Positions 1 to 8,406 of a stretch of DNA of 62,556 nt are shown here, one piece after another. The stretch covers positions 1 to 62,556 of the forward strand of contig JAPFDS010000018.1 in the NCBI GenBank assembly GCA_026168805.1, written 5' to 3'. The position numbers and the translations under genes were made by a program. The DNA comes from Caryophanales bacterium. Lineage in GTDB: Bacteria; Bacillota; Bacilli; Bacillales; Amphibacillaceae. Positions within the stretch are counted from its first letter, which is position 1. Each line of letters starts with the position of its first letter. Below the pieces are notes generated by a model. That model did not search any database and was not told the DNA's origin. It was given only the letters and a program-made list of their open reading frames with translations.

Positions 1-61
1 GTAGCTGAGCGATTTGTTCCTTGAATTCTTTTGTGAATGTTCTTCTTGTTCTTCTGGTCAT
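1..61 (-). CDS. IS3-type transposase OrfA, N-terminal fragment
   Basis: Only the first 20 residues are present. They begin MTRRTRRTFTKEFKEQIAQL, a basic start followed by a KEFK element, which is the usual opening of the helix-turn-helix OrfA of IS3-family transposases. A strong ribosome binding site (GGAGGAG, 68-75) precedes the ATG at 59-61. The rest lies outside the window, so neither intactness nor a programmed frameshift into OrfB can be judged. The family call is inferred from this short peptide. Confidence 0.5.
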   Translation of the reverse strand, partial: MTRRTRRTFTKEFKEQIAQL

Positions 62-136
62 AACTAATTCTCCTCCGACTAATGATTGAATTCAGTTTAT
101 ATGACCTTAAATTATTTGTCTAACTAAGTGTAACCG
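1..136 (-). mobile_element. Edge of an IS3-like insertion sequence (partial)
   Basis: The left edge of the window holds the first codons of a transposase read leftwards plus about 75 bp of upstream sequence. Homology to a methyltransferase C-terminus begins abruptly at about 137, so the element end probably lies near 131-142. The terminal inverted repeat cannot be confirmed because the other end is outside the window. Assignment to IS3 rests only on the start of the peptide. Confidence 0.5.
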
Positions 137-394
137 ATTCAATATCCCAAACCTATGAAGTTACTAGAGAGTATTATTAAACTTGCCACGAATCAAGGAG
201 ATATTGTTTTAGACTTTTATGCAGGTTCTGGTACAACCGCCACTGCTTCATATAAATTAAATAGAAATTTTATTTTAGTAGAAAAAGATACCGATAACTT
301 TAACTTAATTATAAAACGTATACAGAAAGTGATTGCTAATTCATCTATCTCATCAAAAACAAATAATACTTTTATCACTTGTCAGATTAAATAA
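137..394 (+). pseudogene. C-terminal remnant of a Mod-type DNA adenine methyltransferase
   Basis: The reading frame opens abruptly at about 137, with no ribosome binding site before the first ATG (155). It encodes PKPMKLLESII followed by VLDFYAGSGTTATA, the SAM-binding motif I region that lies near the C-terminus of type III and other beta-class N6-adenine methyltransferases. The catalytic DPPY motif and target-recognition region are missing, so the product cannot methylate DNA. It is not a piece of the intact mod at 3017-4915: the motif differs (FYAGSGTT here, FFMGSSTT there) and the gene is on the opposite strand. The IS at the left edge probably cut it. A terminator follows at 401-431. Confidence 0.75.
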
Positions 395-400
395 AAAAAC

Positions 401-431
401 AGGAAACCATCTACATAATTGATGGTTCCCT
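401..431. terminator. Bidirectional terminator between mod remnant and res
   Basis: An 11-bp stem (AGGAAACCATC / GATGGTTCCCT, one wobble pair) with a 9-nt loop is flanked by an A-run on the left and a T-run on the right. It can end transcripts of the convergent mod remnant and res. Confidence 0.8.
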
Positions 432-441
432 ATTTTTATCA

Positions 442-3033
442 TTATAATAGCTTTTCTTTAAAGTCTTCTCTAAATATATCCTTCAGGTTAGGCGTTTCAG
501 AATAAAACTTAATACCCAACAGTCGGACATCCTCATTCTCCGTCAATACTTCGACATCATCTCTTGCTGTAAGAGATGTAATGAAATCTTCTTTCCACTG
601 ATCTTCGAGGCGTAAATGATCCCCTTTCGGTTCCAGGAATACTTGATACGTACATTCGTCATCCTGCAGATAAAGAAGGAAGTCTGGCATAAATCCTCTA
701 GTACCGTCTATCTCCACTACTTTTACTTTTCGTTCGTTTCGAATCAGATATACGTCTCGATATTTTTCCTTTAGTTCATCGATATAATCATTTATAAAAT
801 CAATAAAGGAACTTTCCCAGTTGTTTATAATGGCTTTGTCGTAAATAAACCAATCATGCTCCCGCATATTTCTCGTTTTTTTGTACTCATTCATATTCGA
901 GATTCGTTCATTTACCTTATTTAATTCCACATGATAGTTATTCACCAATTTTGAAAAGGAAACTCCTTCAAATACCGGTGTTCCTTTTTCTTTCATATAA
1001 TTATTACGAATACCTCGCTCCATATAATCGAAAAATCGTTCCACCATTTTCAACTTTTCCATTGGCGAAATATCTTTCATATTAAGCTTTGATGGTAGTG
1101 ATACATGAAGTTTTAATTCTCCCAAGAAATCAGCTTCTTCTATAAACGTCTTCATACTCGAGATAGAAGGCACATACTCTCTTAAATTATTAAAGTGAAA
1201 GAACGGTTTACGTTGAATTGCTTTCTGGATATACATTTGGTCCACTTTCCATGTCACTTCATGTGTTCGTGTATCCAATGTGTCTTTTACTTCTTTATCA
1301 TATCGATGTTCAATCGCCGTTTGCAAAGGAACCTCATAGGACGGAAACACATTATATTTCTCTAGCGAGTCATAATCATCAACCGTTGTTGGTATCAGCT
1401 TATTAATATAAATCTTACCGGACTTAAAGATTGGATGTTTCTTAAAAGATGGTTTTATCTTTGCTTCAATTCGCTCATATTCATCTTCCTGCACCTGAAT
1501 TTTTGCCGCTTTTAGCGATTTCTCTAAGTTTTTAATGTAAGCATTATCGTTTATAGTATGATAATGCAGTGCTTCAATAATCTTTAAATCTGCATTGTCC
1601 ACACTATAATCAAACCGTCTCGTAAATGATTGTTCATCTTCATATGCAAAAGGGTAATACCTTGCGCCACGCCCAATCAATTGTGCTTCACTATCTGTCG
1701 TGTTCTTGGTTTCAGTTGCACCTTCACTTATTCGCACAATATCGAATAAGTTTAAGACATCCCAACCTTCATTAAGCTTTGCAACTGCAAAAATAGCACG
1801 GATTGGGTTATTCGGTTCTTCTAAACTATTCAGCAACAATGCATTGTCTTCAGATAAAAAGTCTCTTGCATTTGCATTTAAAATACTGCCTTCTGCAAAG
1901 TCCCACTGCAAGTCACGTATGACCTCACCTAAATCCATCTCCTTAAAATAAGCGAACATCTTACTCCAAATACTCGATGCCCTTTGATAGGTTGCATAGC
2001 CTGCATGAACCCTTTGTTGCAGTTGTCTTACAGATAATTGGTTAACTAAATTATTTAACATCTCATGCGCTTGAAGAGATATAGCAATCGTATTCGATTT
2101 AAATAAAATTACAGGTTTTAGATCAATACCATTATCTCTAGCCACATACTTTCTGTACTGGCTTAATAAAATACCGTATAACATTTTAGTCTCATCGTCT
2201 TCATTTGCTCTTAAAAGCATCACGTTCTTAGAATAGCCCTCATCCATGAACAGACCTAAATCGTATTGATATACAATATGATCTTTAATTTTATGATATA
2301 GAATATCATTCGTTAAATTGAACGTTGCACTAAAACCTAACAATCTATTTCCAGGTCTTAAACGAAGTAAATTATCAATCGTTTTTTCCCATGTTCTTGC
2401 AGCTTGTTCTGCTGCTGTTAGTTTCTTCTTACTGCGCTTTGTATCTGCAAAGTAGTGATGTGCTTCATCCCCTAAAAGAACAATATCAAGCTCTTTCAGT
2501 GCTTCATATGTTAATGTGTTCTCTTTCGGCTCCGTTAAGTCACCATGCAACTTTTGAATGCTAGTCGATTTTAAATAAATCGTATGTTGATCCGGTATTG
2601 TCGGGAAAACATCGACTAACTGTATATTAATTCGATTCCCATCAATGACAATACCATTCGTATTAAATAAATACTTTGACGAATTTGTATTCGTTAAGTT
2701 ATCATATGTCTTTTTAATAATTGCATCGCTGTTTACAAAAAATATAAAGTTTTGCTTCCCTTGCTCTTTAAATAAATAAAGCATCGTTGCAGCTAAGACC
2801 TGCGTTTTACCAGAACCTGTGGCCATATGAAACAATAAATGATTATAATCAAAGTTTGCATTTTCTAATTCCTGTGTAAAGATGAATTGTGATAATGCTT
2901 GTCTCTGATAGGGCCTCAATTCATGTTTTAAATTATCTAATACATAGGCTGGAACTTCTGGTGGTGTTGTCCACAATTCAGTAAACTGCTTAGCAATTCG
3001 CTCATGTAATATCTCATTACTCACCCTGCTCAC
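442..3033 (-). CDS. res: Type III restriction enzyme, Res subunit (helicase-nuclease)
   Basis: This is the ATP-dependent restriction subunit of a type III restriction-modification system; it acts in complex with Mod and cleaves DNA carrying unmethylated sites. The superfamily 2 helicase core shows Walker A ATGSGKT (residues 71-77), DEAHH (189-193) and the arginine-finger motif LIGRGARYYPF. The C-terminal PD-(D/E)XK nuclease is visible as PDF (783-785) followed by EPK (801-803). At 863 residues it is in the family range and looks intact. It overlaps the end of mod by 17 bp, so the two are translationally coupled. The start is a GTG at 3033; a GTG at 3024 has better Shine-Dalgarno spacing and may be the true start. 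Confidence 0.92.
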   Translation of the reverse strand: MSRVSNEILHERIAKQFTELWTTPPEVPAYVLDNLKHELRPYQRQALSQFIFTQELENANFDYNHLLFHMATGSGKTQVLAATMLYLFKEQGKQNFIFFVNSDAIIKKTYDNLTNTNSSKYLFNTNGIVIDGNRINIQLVDVFPTIPDQHTIYLKSTSIQKLHGDLTEPKENTLTYEALKELDIVLLGDEAHHYFADTKRSKKKLTAAEQAARTWEKTIDNLLRLRPGNRLLGFSATFNLTNDILYHKIKDHIVYQYDLGLFMDEGYSKNVMLLRANEDDETKMLYGILLSQYRKYVARDNGIDLKPVILFKSNTIAISLQAHEMLNNLVNQLSVRQLQQRVHAGYATYQRASSIWSKMFAYFKEMDLGEVIRDLQWDFAEGSILNANARDFLSEDNALLLNSLEEPNNPIRAIFAVAKLNEGWDVLNLFDIVRISEGATETKNTTDSEAQLIGRGARYYPFAYEDEQSFTRRFDYSVDNADLKIIEALHYHTINDNAYIKNLEKSLKAAKIQVQEDEYERIEAKIKPSFKKHPIFKSGKIYINKLIPTTVDDYDSLEKYNVFPSYEVPLQTAIEHRYDKEVKDTLDTRTHEVTWKVDQMYIQKAIQRKPFFHFNNLREYVPSISSMKTFIEEADFLGELKLHVSLPSKLNMKDISPMEKLKMVERFFDYMERGIRNNYMKEKGTPVFEGVSFSKLVNNYHVELNKVNERISNMNEYKKTRNMREHDWFIYDKAIINNWESSFIDFINDYIDELKEKYRDVYLIRNERKVKVVEIDGTRGFMPDFLLYLQDDECTYQVFLEPKGDHLRLEDQWKEDFITSLTARDDVEVLTENEDVRLLGIKFYSETPNLKDIFREDFKEKLL

Positions 3034-4915
3034 CTTCTTTTTGATAGAAGGAGTGATTAAATTGTTTTACTTCATCTGAAATTGTATGCTGTGTATCTTC
3101 GATTTCTGAGTAATTTAAATATAGTTGATTCATATCTAAAGTTTCCATCAATACTTTCTTCTTTTCTTCGAGTGATAACGACTGATATCCTTTATCTTCA
3201 GAAGTGACACGACTTATATCTACTTTAAAGTTTAAGTATGCAGTATCCTTCATTTTAGTAAGCACTTCATTTAATGTATCTTCATTGCTAGCAGATTGGA
3301 TATCTCCCACGTAAACAGCATTTAAGCTATGTAATTCAGCGTAAACAAAACTTCCGCTGCCTTTCCATTCCACTTCTTTTGAAATACCACCTTGTTCGCC
3401 TTCAATAACTTTTTGAAGTCTCGGAACAGATACTGTATTAATGTAATCCATTTGTTCAATACCAATGTATTGACGATTCATTTTATGTGCAACAGCTTGT
3501 GTAGTCGATGATCCCATAAAGAAATCTAAGACTATATCATCCTTATTAGACCCTAGATGAATAATTCTATTTAAGAGATTTTCTGGTTTCGGAGTGCTAA
3601 ATGACTCAGTATTTTCTAAAGCATCCAACTCCTTTTTTGCATCTTGATTATGGCCTACTTCAGTATGCTTCCATATAGTCATAGCTGTAACTCCATCTTT
3701 TACATCGGTAAGAAAACGCTTGATACGCGGCACATTATTTCCATCTGCTCCAAACCAAATTCGATTGTCTTTAATCATTTCTTCTAATTTTTCCTTTGTT
3801 ACCCTCCAACAATAGCTAGAAGGAGGACTTACCTCCCTCCCAGATGGAGTTGTTATAATATAATCAGTATTTTGACTGTATGTCTTAACCGATAAGTCCC
3901 CAGAAGTCCAAGGCCCTCGCGGGTCATTGTCCGGGTTTTTGTAACGACTATCCATTTTGGCGTTACGGGGAAGAGGATTAGGTCTCCATATCTCTTTGTT
4001 TTTAGCGAACACTAAAATATGATCGTGACTATCTGAAAGCCAAGTTGCATCATTCTGGGGGGAAAACTTCTTCTCCCATACCACATTACTTATAAAGTTA
4101 CTTCTTCCAAATACTTCATCACATAAAACTTTTAAATAGTGAGCCTCGTCATCATCAATGTTAATCCAAAGAGAACCATCATTGGCTAATAGATCTTTAG
4201 CCGCCACTATACGGTTTTTCATAAACGTTAACCATGTTGAATGGTTAAATCGGTCGTTGTATTTAAAGCTATCTCCACCCGTATTATATGGTGGATCAAT
4301 ATAAATCAACTTCACTTTCCCTGCATATCTTTCTTTTAATGCATGTAATGCTGTTAGATTATTTCCTTTTAAAATAAGGTTATCGGTATCTTTGAATTCA
4401 GCTACACTATGCTCGCCGTTTTCATCAAATTTCTTTATATTTGTTAATACCTTTGGTGAGAGTAATGTATCTATCTCTTCTTTAGCAAGCACATTATGAT
4501 AATATACTTCCTTCTTTCCCATCTCTTCCTTGGTCATTCCACCTTCTAAAACACAATCTTTATGTGGAAAGTCTAAAATGACATCCGTGTTATACTTTAA
4601 ATACTTATCTTCACTCGCAAGCCCTATTTCGTTTGTATATTTAGTAAAGCTATTTTCCCAATAATTCTTAGACCGAAGCATAGTTACAAAATCCTCTACT
4701 TTAAAAACGGTTCGTTCTCCTACTGATAAAGAGTAAGTATCTGCAATTAAGTCATTTGATACTAATCTTTTAATTATTGGTTCTTTATACAAACGTATAT
4801 CTTCAATCACTCTATCCCTCAACAGAGTGTTCTCTTCCCAATACTCGGGGAAATCTAACAAAACATTCTTTAACTGTAATTGCAATTCGGTTTCTATCTG
4901 ATTCTTTTCATCCAT
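3017..4915 (-). CDS. mod: Type III modification methylase, Mod subunit
   Basis: This N6-adenine DNA methyltransferase recognises the target of the type III system and protects host DNA; it is also needed for Res cleavage. The beta-class motif order is clear: catalytic DPPYNTG at 207-213, a central target-recognition region (about 260-430), then TPKPENLL (441-448) and SAM-binding DFFMGSS (464-470). The second glycine of motif I is serine, a substitution I know from other Mod proteins. At 632 residues it looks complete. It lies 3 bp after the recombinase gene, whose end supplies its ribosome binding site (GGGGTG), and overlaps res, so recombinase-mod-res read as one operon. Confidence 0.93.
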   Translation of the reverse strand: MDEKNQIETELQLQLKNVLLDFPEYWEENTLLRDRVIEDIRLYKEPIIKRLVSNDLIADTYSLSVGERTVFKVEDFVTMLRSKNYWENSFTKYTNEIGLASEDKYLKYNTDVILDFPHKDCVLEGGMTKEEMGKKEVYYHNVLAKEEIDTLLSPKVLTNIKKFDENGEHSVAEFKDTDNLILKGNNLTALHALKERYAGKVKLIYIDPPYNTGGDSFKYNDRFNHSTWLTFMKNRIVAAKDLLANDGSLWINIDDDEAHYLKVLCDEVFGRSNFISNVVWEKKFSPQNDATWLSDSHDHILVFAKNKEIWRPNPLPRNAKMDSRYKNPDNDPRGPWTSGDLSVKTYSQNTDYIITTPSGREVSPPSSYCWRVTKEKLEEMIKDNRIWFGADGNNVPRIKRFLTDVKDGVTAMTIWKHTEVGHNQDAKKELDALENTESFSTPKPENLLNRIIHLGSNKDDIVLDFFMGSSTTQAVAHKMNRQYIGIEQMDYINTVSVPRLQKVIEGEQGGISKEVEWKGSGSFVYAELHSLNAVYVGDIQSASNEDTLNEVLTKMKDTAYLNFKVDISRVTSEDKGYQSLSLEEKKKVLMETLDMNQLYLNYSEIEDTQHTISDEVKQFNHSFYQKEGEQGE

Positions 4916-4918
4916 TAT

Positions 4919-5539
4919 TCACACCCCTACAATCTCTTCTAATTCTTTTTTTATTATATAAATCGTACTTCGAGCAACACCTGTTTTTCTATGTATATCG
5001 ATGACACTTGTTTTGTTATTTAATTCCTTCACTATTGTTTCGTAAATAATCCTATCCTTACCTGTTGCCTCTGCATGATATTTTCTTTTTCTCCCCTTAA
5101 ACTTCCCTTGCTTCTTTGCTATTTCGATACCTTCTTTTTGAGCAGTTCGAATACGTTCTCTTTCTTCATCTACCATCCAGGATAGTAACGAAAGTACTAT
5201 CTCTGAAACTAATTGACCGACACCTTCTAACTCTTTGTACTTTCTTGTATCAAGCATTCGCATGTTCAAAACTACAATATCAACTTCTTGTTTTATTAAG
5301 ATTTCCCATTCATCTTTAATTTCTTGTTTATCTCGTCCAAATCTACTCAAATCATGTACTACTAAGACATCTCCGAATCGCAATTTACTCTTTAACTCTT
5401 GATAAACAGGACGATCTTTAAAATTCTTCCCTGATTGTTTTTCTTCAAATATTTTATCACAGCCAAACTCTTCTAACTCTCTCACTTGTCTTGCTAGGTT
5501 TTGATTCTTGGAACTCACTCTTGCATATCCGATAATCAT
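4919..5539 (-). CDS. Serine recombinase (resolvase/invertase family)
   Basis: This small serine site-specific recombinase has its catalytic serine in YARVSS (Ser9), conserved arginines in DLSRFGRD (66 and 69), the long E-helix region and a C-terminal helix-turn-helix (about 170-198). At 206 residues it has the length of Tn3 resolvases and Hin/Gin invertases rather than large integrases. It is the first gene of the operon that continues with mod and res, 3 bp from mod. Its role there is unknown: it may be a remnant of a carrier transposon or may act on the locus. The upstream region holds a 7-bp inverted repeat (5582-5588 / 5612-5618) and a repeated GTACACTT (5587, 5635) as possible sites. Confidence 0.88.
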   Translation of the reverse strand: MIIGYARVSSKNQNLARQVRELEEFGCDKIFEEKQSGKNFKDRPVYQELKSKLRFGDVLVVHDLSRFGRDKQEIKDEWEILIKQEVDIVVLNMRMLDTRKYKELEGVGQLVSEIVLSLLSWMVDEERERIRTAQKEGIEIAKKQGKFKGRKRKYHAEATGKDRIIYETIVKELNNKTSVIDIHRKTGVARSTIYIIKKELEEIVGV

Positions 5540-5727
5540 AGCAACACACCCCTGAAATTACGTTCATTTATCATACAAGTCTAATCGTACACTTGGATTG
5601 TTAATAACGCAACGATTATCTTTGTAGTTTTGGAGTACACTTAAATCATCCATACTACTCATTAATAAACCACGACTCATAAAAGTTTATTTAATTTTTA
5701 ATAATCTCATACCTAGAAGTGCTAAAC

Positions 5728-5760
5728 AAAAAGACCTGTTATTAGAACAGATCTCTTTTG
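5728..5760 (-). terminator. Terminator after the SieB-like gene
   Basis: On the minus strand AGATCTGTT pairs with AACAGGTCT across a 5-nt loop and is followed by a T-rich run. It lies just downstream of the stop at 5765 and separates the SieB/Pycsar operon from the recombinase-mod-res operon. Confidence 0.75.
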
Positions 5761-5764
5761 GTGT

Positions 5765-6310
5765 TCAATTATCATATCTTTGAAAAGCATTGCGACAAGA
5801 AACACGTAACTCTTGATCCTCATCTAACCTCCATATCACCCATGGTTGTAGCATATAATAAATTGCCGGATTCATCATGTTAACCACTTGCTTTGAACTT
5901 ACCTTACCAATCATTACGTGAGACTCAAGCTCTGATATAGCCCCATCATGCAATGGTAAAGGTGCAGTTCGATTATCTTCTTGATATAACCCATATATTA
6001 TTGCTTTCTGATAATCATTAAGATTGTTAAGTCTTTTTTCACCTATAACATAAAACCTTTTTTCAAACCACTTATTCTGCAGAAGTCTAAACAGCCAATA
6101 CCCCAAATTCACAAGAAGAATAGATACAGATACTAAAAAAACAATTCCAATAATGAAACCATATTCATCTCTAAAATTAGACATATACATTTGGTTAATA
6201 AAGACTTCAGGCGCAAATAGAACAACCCCACCTGCCACTGAAATTGCAGTTAAAGTATAAGTTGGTAAGGTTAATATTTCTTTTATATTAATTTTCAAAT
6301 AATCCCTCAT
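5765..6310 (-). CDS. SieB-like superinfection exclusion membrane protein
   Basis: This 181-residue protein has two hydrophobic segments (about 18-38 and 51-74) and a hydrophilic C-terminal half with LNDYQKAIIYGLY (97-109) and LQPWV (154-158). That layout and those stretches resemble Firmicutes proteins annotated as superinfection exclusion protein B, named after the phage factor that aborts infection by other phages. It is the last gene of a cluster with the Pycsar cyclase and effector, 65 bp downstream of the cyclase. No good Shine-Dalgarno precedes the ATG, and TATAAT lies just upstream. The family is recognised from memory of sequence character, so an anti-phage role is inference. Confidence 0.65.
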   Translation of the reverse strand: MRDYLKINIKEILTLPTYTLTAISVAGGVVLFAPEVFINQMYMSNFRDEYGFIIGIVFLVSVSILLVNLGYWLFRLLQNKWFEKRFYVIGEKRLNNLNDYQKAIIYGLYQEDNRTAPLPLHDGAISELESHVMIGKVSSKQVVNMMNPAIYYMLQPWVIWRLDEDQELRVSCRNAFQRYDN

Positions 6311-6375
6311 CCATTATACATATTTTTCACAAATGCACTTTAGTTATCCAAACATGCACTAACTTAATATGAATA

Positions 6376-7125
6376 TCAGTCTTTCATACCTGAATCAATC
6401 CAATCATCAAAATCAGTAAATATAACGTTCCCATGATAGTACGTATCATTCTGAGAACATATATTTTTTGTCCACCATGTTTCTGCATTAGGGTTTGTTT
6501 CAACATCAATGTAGTTAATATAGAATAAATTAGACATTACTATTGAACTTATACCATTTTTACTCCCTACATCAGATAAATTTGCAGCTTTCGTAACTGC
6601 TTCTCCTATCCAAACTAAATTATTTATTCCCGAAGATTTTCTACCTGACTTTACTGCAAGAGTTTTATCTGCTGCAAGTCCTATTCCAGCTGTAATATTA
6701 GGAAGGGATCGTTCTTCCAATAATTTATTTAGCATTTTCATATAAGTATTAATATAAAAAGCTCGAGTTGCAATATCATAAAGATCCGTTTGTAGAGGGG
6801 CTGAATAAATAGCATATACACAATCGCCTCGGATACCTATCTCTTTTAATTCATTTTTATCAGTATCCTTTTTTAAAATTTCGATTACTTCTGACGTAAA
6901 TCCACGTACTACCTTTGCAATATCCACCTCTTCATTCTCAGTAAAAAGCTTCGTAGAATCTCTTAAATCCACAAAAATTGCTCCTGTCCAAGCTTTATAT
7001 CCGTTTTCATATGTAAAGTCTTCATCTCTTGGAAATTTATCAACTTCATTAATTTTGTTTGTATTGTCTAATATTTCTTCAACTTTTTTCTTTCTCTCTT
7101 TATAATCATAGCCACTTATTTTCAT
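6376..7125 (-). CDS. pycC: Pycsar-type pyrimidine nucleotide cyclase (PycC)
   Basis: This 249-residue class III nucleotide cyclase is of the kind that makes cCMP or cUMP as an alarm signal in Pycsar anti-phage defence. The N-terminus has the Pycsar-like lead YDYKERKKKVEEIL and EVDKFP. The metal-binding aspartates are in IFVDLRDST (Asp53) and IRGDCVY (Asp101), so the enzyme should be active. The usual VNxAAxL ribose/transition-state motif reads AVTKAANL (177-184). There is no receiver, HAMP or membrane segment. It lies 3 bp after the effector gene, with its ribosome binding site (GGGAGGG) inside the effector's last codons, so the two are coupled. Whether the base is C or U cannot be told here. 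Confidence 0.85.
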   Translation of the reverse strand: MKISGYDYKERKKKVEEILDNTNKINEVDKFPRDEDFTYENGYKAWTGAIFVDLRDSTKLFTENEEVDIAKVVRGFTSEVIEILKKDTDKNELKEIGIRGDCVYAIYSAPLQTDLYDIATRAFYINTYMKMLNKLLEERSLPNITAGIGLAADKTLAVKSGRKSSGINNLVWIGEAVTKAANLSDVGSKNGISSIVMSNLFYINYIDVETNPNAETWWTKNICSQNDTYYHGNVIFTDFDDWIDSGMKD

Positions 7126-7128
7126 AAT

Positions 7129-7701
7129 TTAGAACCCTCCCAGTTTAACTAGTAGAACACCAATAATATATAGAATTAAAGCGCCAATCACTCCAGTAAA
7201 TACGTATAATATACCTTTATGATAAAAAGAGTATTTTTTTGTAGATATTTTAGCATTTATATAGATCTGAGATAAGATATCTTCAATATCCTCTTCGCAT
7301 AATCTGTTCAACCTTTTTTCCTTATATTCTAAGAATGTTCTGTTTGAAATAGTTTCAAAGTAGTATAGTGATTCTTGGTTCGTCCCCTCATAATCCGTTA
7401 CAGACTTTTTTAATCGTGGAACAAGTACCCTTATTAAGTTATATGTTCCATATACAAACACTAACCATGACGTAGCTGTTAACAGCAAATAGAGCAGATT
7501 GGAAAAACTTATATTATTAATCGAACTTGAGATAATAGTATTTATCATTTTAATAGAATGATCAGATGTAAAACCAGCGGTTAAAACTCCTACAGCACCC
7601 AGTATTATTGACGCTTTTGTATCACAACTTTTTATCCAATCTAAGTGTCTATCCAATTCACCTAAAAGTATATTTCTATCTAAATCCTCTTTTCCATCCA
7701 A
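7129..7701 (-). CDS. pycTM: Pycsar membrane effector (PycTM type)
   Basis: This 190-residue membrane protein has three hydrophobic segments (about 30-44, 67-88 and 163-186) around a polar middle, and the N-terminal signature LDWIKSCDTKASIILG. This matches the Pycsar transmembrane effector family (DUF5706), whose members respond to cCMP/cUMP and damage the cell membrane to stop phage spread. Adjacency to the cyclase supports the call. The start is TTG at 7699-7701, preceded by AAGGAG 12 nt upstream. The effector comes before the cyclase. Below-optimal TTG initiation may keep a toxic product low; that is inference. Confidence 0.83.
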   Translation of the reverse strand: MDGKEDLDRNILLGELDRHLDWIKSCDTKASIILGAVGVLTAGFTSDHSIKMINTIISSSINNISFSNLLYLLLTATSWLVFVYGTYNLIRVLVPRLKKSVTDYEGTNQESLYYFETISNRTFLEYKEKRLNRLCEEDIEDILSQIYINAKISTKKYSFYHKGILYVFTGVIGALILYIIGVLLVKLGGF

Positions 7702-8121
7702 ATATGTATCTCACTCCTTGACAATTATTTATTATAACCAATAAGAATTATTTAATAGTTAGGATAATTATTGTTTCTACGTTTGAATCATTAACATTTA
7801 GAAAGGCTTACCTTATTATATCATAAATATTCGTTACATATTTCCATGTGTAATTCGTCAATATATTTTATGTATCAACACTACTCTCCACTTTCTTGAT
7901 AAGAATAGGACCCTTATAATTAAAAACTTTTTTTAGATATCTTTATCTCTCCAAAACATTGTTATATCTGCCTTCCTTATGAAAATGGTAACAAAATTCT
8001 ATTTAACTATGCAGTAGGATAATTTACTGTCAAAGAATCGATTAACACTTTGATAAGCTATAAGCATCCTCAATTTTATCCCTAAACCCTAAATACTCCC
8101 TAACACAAGTATTGGGAAAGA
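7702..8121. other. Non-coding divergent region between Pycsar and the integration module
   Basis: This AT-rich stretch of about 420 bp separates the leftward Pycsar genes from the rightward excisionase-like gene. It should hold both promoters. A TATAAT on the minus strand at about 7728-7733 could be the -10 for the effector gene, but no convincing -35 precedes it. I see no tRNA, array, strong hairpin or open frame. Confidence 0.5.
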
Positions 8122-8133
8122 GTGGTGATTATT

Positions 8134-8331
8134 ATGATTAATAAAGAAGTAGGTAAAGAGTATCCCTATCTACTCAACCGGAAACAAGCAGCCAGTTTTT
8201 TAGGAATCGACCCTGCATCGTTTGATAAGCACATCAGATCTAACGCTAGCTTCAAACGCTTCATGGTCGGAAGCCATGAAAGGTACACAATTAAGTGCAT
8301 TACTGAATTTATTGAAGACCATGCATCTTAA
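8134..8331 (+). CDS. Small excisionase-like DNA-binding protein
   Basis: About 65 residues carry an MerR/excisionase-like helix-turn-helix: YLLNRKQAASFLGIDPASFD reads as a winged-helix recognition unit, followed by a basic tail (KRFMVGSHERYT). Such proteins commonly sit just upstream of a tyrosine integrase and bend DNA to favour excision. Here it precedes the first integrase by 75 bp on the same strand. The ATG at 8134 is preferred, but an in-frame GTG at 8122 is possible. Excisionase function is inferred from size, motif and position. Confidence 0.65.
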   Translation: MINKEVGKEYPYLLNRKQAASFLGIDPASFDKHIRSNASFKRFMVGSHERYTIKCITEFIEDHAS

Positions 8332-8406
8332 CAGTAAGGAAGTTTAGTCAGTATCTAATTTTATATTTAAACATTTAAAAACAAATAATGAGAGGAATTG
8401 ATTGTA

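Noticed and set aside
155-394. Functional small gene
   Set aside because: It is only the C-terminal motif I region of a methylase, without a ribosome binding site or DPPY motif.
6376-7125. CBASS-type nucleotidyltransferase
   Set aside because: The motifs are those of a class III adenylate/guanylate cyclase fold, not the GS...DxD of CD-NTases.
7702-8121. Retron or small RNA between Pycsar and the excisionase-like gene
   Set aside because: No reverse transcriptase, no paired repeat and no strong hairpin was seen.
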